From: 40CM-4-65-16 sp035279785
GTDB lineage: Bacteria > Chloroflexota > Dormibacteria > Dormibacterales > Dormibacteraceae
DNA: 19,327 nucleotides
Direction: 5' to 3'
Assembly (NCBI GenBank): GCA_035279785.1
Contig: DATEHC010000035.1
Location: 1-19,327 of the forward strand
The notes beneath the pieces were generated by a model. That model had not been told where the DNA came from. It did not search any database and saw only the letters and a program-made list of their open reading frames with translations. Positions 12,470 to 18,570 of this stretch are shown here, piece after piece (the first letter of the stretch is position 1; each line of letters starts with the position of its first letter). The translations under genes were made by a program, and so were the position numbers.

Positions 12470-14022
12470 CCGGCTCTTAGTCCTGGCTGTGTAGACAGGT
12501 CCCGGATGTCCTGGACCTGTCTTGTTATCCAGCGGGCGATGTCGTTGGTGCGCACGACCTCGCGTGCCCCCTCGTTGCGGCGCCGCTTCTCCTCCAGCCC
12601 CATGACGATGCCCTTGTGCATCGCGTTGGCCGTAGCCTCGATGTCGAAGGGGTTGACGGAGAGCACGTGCTCATGCAGCTCCTCGTGCGACCCCACGTTC
12701 TCAGAGAGGACCACCACGCCGTCCGTGCGATTCACCAGCGCGCCTTCCTTCGAGACGAGGTTGAGGCCGTCGTAGACGGAGTTGACCACCAGGACGTCGA
12801 AGTTGCGCAACGCCGCCATCGCCTTGCGCACGCTCTCGCCCAGCTCGAGCCGGATAGGAGTCCATCCATGCGCGCCGTACTGCGCGTTGATGCGCAGCAC
12901 GGTCTGACGGACCTTGCGCACGTAGTTGCGATACGCGGTCACGTCCTGGCGTGACGGCTGGAGAAAGGCCCAGAACTGGACGCGCCCTTTGAGCTCGGGG
13001 TGATGCGCCAGCAGCTTCTCGTACGCCAGGAAGCCGCGGACGATGTTCTTGGACGGATCCGTGCGGTCGATGCGCACGATCAAGTGCTCCGGCCTCCAGT
13101 CGCGCAGCTTGCGCTCCTCGACCATCACGCCATGGGAGAAGGCGAGCCGCGTGGTGCTCGCGACGTCGATCGAGATCGGATACGCGCGCGCGTAGACCAT
13201 GCGGCCGTCGACCAGGACGGCACGCTCGCGCTCGTCGACGGCGAGCCCGGCGTTCTCCTCGCACGTCATCAGGAAGTTGCGCACGTCGAGGCTCGTCTGA
13301 AAGCCGACGATGTCGCAGCCGAGCAGCCCGTGCAGGATCGCGTCGCGCATCTCGCGCGGCAGCACCTTCCAGTACTGCGGCGTGGGCCACGGGATGTGCA
13401 CGAAGTGCTGGATGAGCGCGCCGTGCAGCTGCTCGCGCACCAGCTTGGGCACCAGGTAGAGCTGGTAGTCGTGCACCATCACGAGCGGCCGGCCGGGCAG
13501 CCCGCGGGCCACCTCGACGACCTTCTTCGCCACCTGCTTGTTCACCTCGACGTAGCCGTTCTTCCACGCGCGGTGGATGCGGCCGTTGATGACCGGCTGG
13601 TTGGCCAGGTCCCACAGGTAGTGCTGCACGAACCAGAGCACGGGATTGGAGATCGTCGAGTAGTACTGCTCGTACTGCTCGGGCGTCGGCGTCGCGTAGT
13701 GCAGGTGCGTCTCGCCCCGAACCAGCGGCGCGTTCAGCGTGCTGCCCTGCTTCTCGATGAGCGCGCGCTCTCCCTCGGTTCGGGCCACGGCCACCCAGTC
13801 GGCGGCCGCGACCTCGGCAAGGGTGAGCAGCGCGGTGATGACGCCGCCGGCGCCCCGCGTGAATCCGCCCTCGGGCCGCGGCTCGTGCGGCGCGCGGTTG
13901 GCGACCACGATCGGAGAGGTGTGCGGAAGCGTCCGCGTGACGTAGCCGCGCAGGGACGTGCCCGGACGCCGGCGCTCGACGCTGTCCAGGAACGGCGACT
14001 CGGAAGCGTTCATCGCAAGCAT
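12466..14022 (-). CDS. otsA: Trehalose-6-phosphate synthase family glycosyltransferase (GT20)
   Basis: 518 aa. ATG 14022 overlaps the stop of the upstream PBP (TAATG); ATG 14013 is a second option and neither has its own ribosome site, so translation is coupled. The GT-B enzyme transfers glucose from a nucleotide sugar to glucose-6-phosphate. Motifs: PIVVANRAP (38-45), GAGGVITAL (57-65), VHDYQLYLVP (183-192), HFVHIPWPTPQYW (206-218), RIDRTDPSKN (317-326) with the sugar-phosphate-binding Arg320 and Lys325, and DGLNLVSKEG (418-427) with the nucleotide-binding Asp418 and Glu426. HDYQL replaces the usual HDYHL, and the DPSKN loop differs from the common DYIKG, so this is a divergent branch. Glucosylglycerol-phosphate or another acceptor cannot be ruled out. 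No OtsB phosphatase is fused or adjacent. Expected role: osmoprotectant or envelope-glycolipid precursor synthesis in the cytosol. Confidence 0.9.
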   Translation of the reverse strand: MLAMNASESPFLDSVERRRPGTSLRGYVTRTLPHTSPIVVANRAPHEPRPEGGFTRGAGGVITALLTLAEVAAADWVAVARTEGERALIEKQGSTLNAPLVRGETHLHYATPTPEQYEQYYSTISNPVLWFVQHYLWDLANQPVINGRIHRAWKNGYVEVNKQVAKKVVEVARGLPGRPLVMVHDYQLYLVPKLVREQLHGALIQHFVHIPWPTPQYWKVLPREMRDAILHGLLGCDIVGFQTSLDVRNFLMTCEENAGLAVDERERAVLVDGRMVYARAYPISIDVASTTRLAFSHGVMVEERKLRDWRPEHLIVRIDRTDPSKNIVRGFLAYEKLLAHHPELKGRVQFWAFLQPSRQDVTAYRNYVRKVRQTVLRINAQYGAHGWTPIRLELGESVRKAMAALRNFDVLVVNSVYDGLNLVSKEGALVNRTDGVVVLSENVGSHEELHEHVLSVNPFDIEATANAMHKGIVMGLEEKRRRNEGAREVVRTNDIARWITRQVQDIRDLSTQPGLRAG

Positions 14023-16124
14023 TAGGTCGGCGACGGCTTGGGTGACGGGGACGGGGACGCCTGGGCCGACGGCGAGGCCGACGGCGAGGGCGAGGGTGAC
14101 GGGCTGGCCGAGGCCGACGGGCTCGCCGAAGCCGATGGGCTCGCCGATGCCGACGGGCTGGCGGTCGCGGACGGGGACGCGGTTGTGTTGCAAGCGCCCG
14201 GCAGGAACGGGTCCTGGGAGTCGCTTCCGCAGCCGACCTTCACGCCAGATGGCGTCGAGTACCAGTCGCGCATGTTCGCCGGCAGCGGGTTGATGAAGCG
14301 CTTCATGATCGTGAGGCCGACGTTTTCACCGTACGCGCGGATCAATCCGCCACCGCCGTTCGGCGCCGTGTTCCCCACCCAGACCCCCGTGACGATGTCC
14401 GGGTTGTAGGCCATGATCCAGGAGTCGGGGATGCCGCCGTTGCCGTTGTCGCTGGTGCCCGTCTTGCTTGCCATCTGCCGGTTCCAGCCGAATCCCCACG
14501 TGGTCTGGTAGCGCTTGAGCACATCGGACATCAGGAACGACTCCGCCGGCGTCAGCACCGCGGTGCTCGTCGGGTTGTCGTACTTGAAGGCGGCGTGCCC
14601 GGTCGAATCGTCGACCTCGGTGAATGCGTGCAGGTTCACGCGCTGGCCCTGGTTGGCGAAGGTCTGGTAGCCCTGTACGTGCTCGAACATGGTCACGTCG
14701 CTGGCGCCGATCGCGGTCGACAGATAGGGCTGCAGGGTGCTCTTGATCCCCATCTGGTGCGCGAGGTCGATGACGCTGTTCATGCCTTCCATCTGCCCGA
14801 CCTGCACCGCGGGGATGTTGCGCGAGTAGAGGATCGCCTTGCTCGCCGGGATGTCGCCAAAGCCGCCGTTGTCGAAGTCGCGCGGCATGTAGCCGTTGAA
14901 GTTGGTCAGGCGGTCGTGGAGGGTCGTCGCCCACGTGATCTTGTGGTCGCGCAGCGCCGCCTCGTAGACGTATGGCTTGAAGGACGATCCCGGCTGGCGC
15001 GGCGAGAGGATGACGTCGAACTGTCCGCCGATCGCGTCGTTGCCGTAGTCGGCCGATCCGATCCACGCGAGGACCTCACCGTTCTTCGGATTCGCGGCGA
15101 GCAGCGACGCGTTGTTCACGTTGAAGTTCTTCAGATCCTGGACGCCGTTCGTGATGGCGTCTTGCGCGATCTTCTGGATGTTCAGGTCGAGCGTTGTGTG
15201 CACGACGATCCCGCCCTGCTGCACCTCGGCGGCGCCGAACGCCGTCTGGAGCTGGGACAGCACGTAGTCGACGAAGTGCGGCGCGAGGCTCTGGCGCGCG
15301 GTCGCCTGGATCTGCATCTCGGACTTGACGTCTTCCTCGCCTGCTTTGGCAGCCTGGTCGGAGCTCAGCGCGCCGGTCACCACCATCCCCTGCAGCACGT
15401 ACAGCTCGCGCTGATGCGCGAGGTCGTAGTGAACGACGGGGTCGTAGAGCGATGGCGCCTGGATCAAGCCGGCGAGAAAGGCGGCCTCCGCGGGAGTGAG
15501 GTCCTTCGCGTCCTTGTTGAAATATGTGCGTGAGGCCGCGCCGATTCCATAGGCGCCATGGCCGAAGTAGACGCGGTTGAGATACATCGTCAGGATCTGG
15601 TCCTTCGAGTAGCGCTGCTCGAGCGCTATCGAAAGCACGACTTCCTGGACCTTCCGCGTGAACGATCGCTGCGGCGTCAGCAGCTGGATCTTCACCAGCT
15701 GTTGTGTGATCGTGCTTCCGCCCTGGTTGACGCCGTGCGAGGTCACGTCGACCCACGCCGCGCGAGCGATCGAAGTCGGATCGACCGCGCCGTGGCTGTA
15801 GAACGTGCGGTCTTCCGCCGCTAGCACGGCCTTGGGCGCATACGGGCCCATCTGGTCGAGCGCGAGCGTGACGTGGTAGTGGCCCGCAGGGCTCCAGTCT
15901 TCGATCAGCTTGCCGTTGCGGTCGAGCACGATCACGTCGCCCGCGGCGAGCACGTTCTGGCTCGGATCGGGCAGGTCCCTGATCGCCCACAGGACGTAGA
16001 GCGTCGAGCCGACCAGCAGCAAGGCGACCGCAGAAGCGATCCATACCCGCTTGGCCCACAGCCAGGCCAGCGGTTGCGTAAGAAGTCCAGGCTGGCCGCG
16101 TCTTGCGGCCGGTCCGCTTGCCAC
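14022..16124 (-). CDS. Class A penicillin-binding protein (PBP1a-like) with Ser/Pro-rich tail
   Basis: 700 aa. GTG 16124 follows AGGAGG with a 10-nt spacer. Short basic cytoplasmic tail, one signal-anchor TM (about 28-48), then GT51 with EDRTFYSHGAVD (Glu104), GGSTITQQ, RKVQEVVLSIALE and KDQILTMYLNRVYFG. All lipid-II polymerase motifs are present, including the His missing in the other PBP of this window. The transpeptidase domain has SSFK (nucleophile Ser380), SRN (434-436) and KTG (554-556). A Cys pair follows (CGSDSQDPFLPGAC, 632-645). Residues 647-700 are an almost pure Ser/Ala/Pro tail, largely SASASP hexapeptides, probably an extended wall-spanning or glycosylated segment. The gene has a 174-bp structured upstream region and its stop overlaps the start of the trehalose-phosphate synthase gene. 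It works at the outer face of the membrane in septal or lateral peptidoglycan synthesis. Confidence 0.97.
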   Translation of the reverse strand: MASGPAARRGQPGLLTQPLAWLWAKRVWIASAVALLLVGSTLYVLWAIRDLPDPSQNVLAAGDVIVLDRNGKLIEDWSPAGHYHVTLALDQMGPYAPKAVLAAEDRTFYSHGAVDPTSIARAAWVDVTSHGVNQGGSTITQQLVKIQLLTPQRSFTRKVQEVVLSIALEQRYSKDQILTMYLNRVYFGHGAYGIGAASRTYFNKDAKDLTPAEAAFLAGLIQAPSLYDPVVHYDLAHQRELYVLQGMVVTGALSSDQAAKAGEEDVKSEMQIQATARQSLAPHFVDYVLSQLQTAFGAAEVQQGGIVVHTTLDLNIQKIAQDAITNGVQDLKNFNVNNASLLAANPKNGEVLAWIGSADYGNDAIGGQFDVILSPRQPGSSFKPYVYEAALRDHKITWATTLHDRLTNFNGYMPRDFDNGGFGDIPASKAILYSRNIPAVQVGQMEGMNSVIDLAHQMGIKSTLQPYLSTAIGASDVTMFEHVQGYQTFANQGQRVNLHAFTEVDDSTGHAAFKYDNPTSTAVLTPAESFLMSDVLKRYQTTWGFGWNRQMASKTGTSDNGNGGIPDSWIMAYNPDIVTGVWVGNTAPNGGGGLIRAYGENVGLTIMKRFINPLPANMRDWYSTPSGVKVGCGSDSQDPFLPGACNTTASPSATASPSASASPSASASPSASASPSPSPSPSASPSAQASPSPSPKPSPT
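14025..14186 (-). repeat. Low-complexity repeat encoding the Ser/Ala/Pro tail of the PBP
   Basis: 54 codons of Ser, Ala and Pro with rare Thr, Gln and Lys. The core is an 18-bp unit, GCCGACGGGCTCGCCGAA-like on the plus strand, present at least three times with a few substitutions and encoding SASASP. Such repeats vary in copy number between strains by slippage. Confidence 0.8.
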
Positions 16125-16230
16125 CCCTCGCTCTCCTCCTCCGAGCGCTCAGATAGGCCAAGAAAGGCCTGCTTCGAGCGCTTCGAGGTAAGAACGCCCC
16201 GTTCAATCGGGCTACTCGGGGCCCAAATAC
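16125..16230 (-). promoter_or_regulatory. Structured upstream/leader region of the PBP gene
   Basis: The 174 bp between the CAP gene and the PBP start are unusually rich in self-complementary pieces. AGGCC-TTTCTT-GGCCT (minus sense, about 16154-16169) is a hairpin. CGAGCGCT occurs twice nearby on the plus strand (about 16141-16148 and 16175-16182). A GCCCC/GGGGC pair spans about 16198-16223. No promoter hexamers stand out. If transcription starts near 16230, this is a folded leader of about 100 nt. I cannot match it to a known riboswitch class. Confidence 0.3.
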
Positions 16231-16260
16231 CCCGCATACGCCGGACTATCCGGGGTTTTT
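16229..16260 (+). terminator. Plus-strand terminator-like hairpin containing the CCGGACTATCCGG palindrome
   Basis: ACCCCG (16229-16234) pairs with CGGGGT (16251-16256), with an inner CCGGA-CTA-TCCGG palindrome (16241-16253), and is followed by TTTTT. It looks like an intrinsic terminator on the plus strand, but no plus-strand gene ends here. It could block antisense transcription into the CAP gene, or be a palindromic repeat that happens to precede a T-run. Confidence 0.4.
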
Positions 16261-16268
16261 ACAACTGA

Positions 16269-16284
16269 CCGAGGCCTACCTCGG
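16269..16284 (-). terminator. Hairpin after the CAP gene
   Basis: CCGAGG-TAGG-CCTCGG on the minus strand: a 6-bp stem with 4-nt loop, 15 bp beyond the CAP stop codon, followed by TCAGTTGT. Reasonable position, modest T-content. Confidence 0.5.
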
Positions 16285-16298
16285 ACTGATCGATGGTC

Positions 16299-16916
16299 CT
16301 AGCCGAACTCGACCGCGACGTAGCCATGGCCGTTGGCGCCGACCACCCACGCCGTCGCGACATAGTGATACGGACCCAGGATGTTGGCGCGATGCTCGGG
16401 GCTGTTCATGAACATGGTGTTCAGCTGCGAATCGTTGATGCCGAGTGACCACCATCCGATGTTCTCGCCGGTCTGGGCGCCGAGCTTGCAGTTGAGGTCC
16501 TGATAGACGCCGCCGTAGTGCGCAAACGCGACGCCAGGGGTCGCCAGATGGGCAGCCTGCGCCCGGGCCACGCTGAAGAGGCAGCTGCTCCACGTCAGCG
16601 GTCCGAGCCCGTTGCGCGCGCGGTCCTGGTTGATGAGGGCCTGCTGCGTCGAGTCGACGACGACCGCGGGGCGAGACGGCGGGGGAGCCGCGGCCGGCTC
16701 GGGCGCAGGCGGCGGCGGAGTCGGACTGGGAGAGATGAGCTGCGCCGGCGCCGCAGGCTGGTCGAGGTTGTCGTACGACGTCAAGCCCGGCTGTTGATGC
16801 GCGGCAGTGAGCACGCGCGGCGAGCTCGCGTGCTGGCGCACGGACGACGCGACACCCGCGGTGACGATGATCGCGCCGACGACCAGAAAGACCCCAAACC
16901 ATGAGACAAGTCGCAT
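16299..16916 (-). CDS. Secreted CAP-domain (SCP/PR-1-like) protein
   Basis: 205 aa. ATG 16916 begins MRLVSWFGVFLVVGAIIVTA, a signal peptide or membrane anchor (about 6-24); no clear Shine-Dalgarno is seen. A Thr/Ser-rich stretch and a Pro-rich linker (about 62-83) lead to a CAP domain (about 88-205): INQDRARNGLGPLTW, SVARAQAAHLAT, FAHYGG (His133), TGENIGWW (Glu151), NSPEHRANIL (Glu174) and NGHGYVAVEFG (His194). The His-Glu-Glu-His set typical of the CAP cavity appears complete. Two cysteines (112, 143) may form a disulfide outside the cell. Bacterial CAP proteins (YkwD-type) are secreted; proposed activities include metal-dependent proteolysis and ligand binding, but most are uncharacterised. 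Linker and export place it in or on the wall, beside the PBP downstream. Confidence 0.92.
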   Translation of the reverse strand: MRLVSWFGVFLVVGAIIVTAGVASSVRQHASSPRVLTAAHQQPGLTSYDNLDQPAAPAQLISPSPTPPPPAPEPAAAPPPSRPAVVVDSTQQALINQDRARNGLGPLTWSSCLFSVARAQAAHLATPGVAFAHYGGVYQDLNCKLGAQTGENIGWWSLGINDSQLNTMFMNSPEHRANILGPYHYVATAWVVGANGHGYVAVEFG

Positions 16917-17007
16917 GGGCAGGTTGCCGAGTCTGATGTCGGACGGCGGCGGCCCATGTGGGGTCAGTGTTAAGGCGTGTAAATATCTTCGACGGCGGCT
17001 CGCTGAG

Positions 17008-17029
17008 CCGGATAGTGCGGACTATCCGG
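17008..17029. repeat. Perfect 9-bp inverted repeat CCGGATAGT/ACTATCCGG
   Basis: CCGGATAGT-GCGG-ACTATCCGG is a perfect hairpin with a 4-nt loop, about 90 bp upstream of the CAP start. Its right part, CGGACTATCCGGG (17018-17030), occurs identically at 16242-16254 on the other side of the CAP gene. Confidence 0.7.
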
Positions 17030-17060
17030 GTGTCTGGGCGACCGAGCGCACGGATGCTCG

Positions 17061-17112
17061 CGACTATCCGAACTATTCGGGCCGAACTGTTGGGGCCGAG
17101 CTATTCGGGCAG
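17061..17112. repeat. 14-bp tandem repeat, three copies plus a partial one
   Basis: AACTATTCGGGCCG (17071-17084), AACTGTTGGGGCCG (17085-17098) and AGCTATTCGGGCAG (17099-17112), preceded by the related CGACTATCCG (17061-17070). The last copy runs into the 3' end of the kinase gene and supplies its stop codon. The ACTATYCGG core is shared with the palindromes at 16241 and 17008. Confidence 0.7.
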
Positions 17113-18414
17113 GCGGCTCTTCAGTCGCTCGAAGGCCAGGACGAGGAGCGATTCGGCGTTGTGCTCCCAACCCGGGAGCTGGGTCCACATCGAGGCCATC
17201 GCCCGGAGGCCGAGGCAGAGCGCTTCGTAGATCTGGAAGCGCTGCATCGTCGCATGCGGTCTGAGCTCGCGGTAGCGGCGGATGAACGTGCCTCTCACCT
17301 CTTCGGCGGCCACCGATTGAGCCCAGTCCTTGGGCTGTGACGGGACGAGGTAGCCGCAGAACTTGCCGAGGTCGTAGCTCGTCTCGGCCATCGCGAAGTA
17401 GTCAAAGTCGAGGAGGGTGTACTGATCGTTGTGGAACAGGAACTGGTCGTACTTGAGGTCGCCGTGCGTCGGAAGCACCTGCTCGTCGGTTGTCCTGCGC
17501 ACGCGCTCGCGCATGTGCGTGATCAGATCTTTGAGCAGGAAGTGTCCCTCCGGCAGGACGTAGGTGAACTGCTCGACGACGCGGTCGAGTCTTGCGATCT
17601 CGCGCTCCAGGTCGATACGCAGATCCGACGTCACGTCCGACTCATGGATCACCGCGATCGCCTCTGCCGCGGCGTTGCCGGTCATCGCGAACTCCGCGCT
17701 CGTGCGGTTGCTGCTGACGGCTCGACCCTTGACCGCCTCTTCCAGCATCATGCCCATCTCCTCGACGTAGCCCAGCGGGCGTGGGAGGTTCAGGTATCCC
17801 GGGTACTTTGCCGCTGCCCGCCAGAGCCCCTGCACGACCTGCAATGCGCGAAGTCCGCGCCCGCCAGGCTGAACCTTGCCGAAGATCCGGGCCGGCGCCC
17901 CGTCGAGGTCGAGCGTGTAGCGCAGGATCCCGACGATCTCGGGCACGTAGCGCACGCGCTGCACGAGCAGATTGCGCGAGGCGGCCAGGGTTGCCACCGG
18001 ATCCGACCCCGTTTCGCCGATGAGGACACCGGCGACCCGCACCGCGTCATTGGCCAGAGCGAGGGCCGGCATCGAGGGATCGAACGGATAGAACCAGTAG
18101 GCGTGGCGCGTTTCCGGAAACAAGCGCGGGAAGCCGGCGTCGTTGAGCGGATCGACCGGTCTTCCGGCACCCTGGCGCACCAGTCGCGCACTCAGGGAGT
18201 CCCACGCGGGGTCGTTCAGCGCACCCCTGACCACGAGCCGCAGCTCGCGCTCTTCGCCTTCCTTATTAATGTCGACGCTCAGGACCGACCAGTAGGAGTC
18301 GGGCGGCTCGAGGCGCGTACCACGTCGGTGAACGCCAGTCACCTCCCAGCCCGTGCCGGCCAGCACTTCCTGCGCGTAATCGGCTACGGCTTGCTTGTCC
18401 GTTGCCGCACGCAT
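17101..18414 (-). CDS. Aminoglycoside phosphotransferase (APH)/choline-kinase-like protein
   Basis: 437 aa from ATG 18414. In-frame ATGs at 18444, 18456 and 18570 are possible, none with a ribosome site; the extra N-terminus looks non-coding. The N-terminal 120 residues are a distinct region (YWSVLSVDI, FPETRHAYWFYPFDPSMPAL). The kinase-like fold follows: ARIFGKVQPGG with a likely ATP-binding Lys180, a helical middle, and the catalytic loop THGDLKYDQFLF (His317, Asp319, with Gln324 where APH enzymes usually have Asn). LLDFDYFAMAETSYDLGKF then carries metal-binding Asp336 and Asp338. Such enzymes phosphorylate small hydroxylated molecules, including sugars (trehalose or maltose kinases share the fold), choline and antibiotics. 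The substrate is not evident. An unproven link is to the trehalose pathway nearby. No sign that it is a resistance gene. Confidence 0.85.
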   Translation of the reverse strand: MRAATDKQAVADYAQEVLAGTGWEVTGVHRRGTRLEPPDSYWSVLSVDINKEGEERELRLVVRGALNDPAWDSLSARLVRQGAGRPVDPLNDAGFPRLFPETRHAYWFYPFDPSMPALALANDAVRVAGVLIGETGSDPVATLAASRNLLVQRVRYVPEIVGILRYTLDLDGAPARIFGKVQPGGRGLRALQVVQGLWRAAAKYPGYLNLPRPLGYVEEMGMMLEEAVKGRAVSSNRTSAEFAMTGNAAAEAIAVIHESDVTSDLRIDLEREIARLDRVVEQFTYVLPEGHFLLKDLITHMRERVRRTTDEQVLPTHGDLKYDQFLFHNDQYTLLDFDYFAMAETSYDLGKFCGYLVPSQPKDWAQSVAAEEVRGTFIRRYRELRPHATMQRFQIYEALCLGLRAMASMWTQLPGWEHNAESLLVLAFERLKSRLPE

Positions 18415-18570
18415 GGTTAGAACTGATGAAGATTGCGTTTCCATTTCGAAGCGCATTGCCCAAGTAGGGAACGCTGAGCGGGGCGTTCTGCGACATATCC
18501 CCGAGACTGCGGGGCCCGTGTCCAGGATGACGGCGAGGCAATCGCTCATTTCCACGTTGGAGGTGGGCAT
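18415..18570. promoter_or_regulatory. Divergent spacer between kinase and secreted repeat protein
   Basis: This stretch should hold the promoters of both divergent genes. It contains a hairpin CCCCG-AGACTG-CGGGG (18499-18514) and, at 18559-18566, GGAGGTGG, the ribosome site of the plus-strand gene. Base composition is less GC-skewed than in the genes. The minus-strand frame stays open through it, so part could be coding if the kinase starts at 18570. I see no convincing -35/-10 pair. Confidence 0.35.

Noticed and set aside
14025..14186. CRISPR-like short repeats
   Set aside because: The 18-bp units are contiguous coding repeats without spacers, in frame with the PBP.
14023..14193. 57-residue N-terminal extension of the trehalose-phosphate synthase frame (start at 14193)
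   Set aside because: It is the Ser/Pro-tail repeat of the PBP read in another frame (GEPIGFGEPVGLGQPV); the TAATG start at 14022 fits better.
18415..18570. 52-residue N-terminal extension of the APH-like protein
   Set aside because: Lacks a ribosome site, contains a hairpin and looks non-coding, and would leave no promoter space for the divergent gene; kept only as an alternative.
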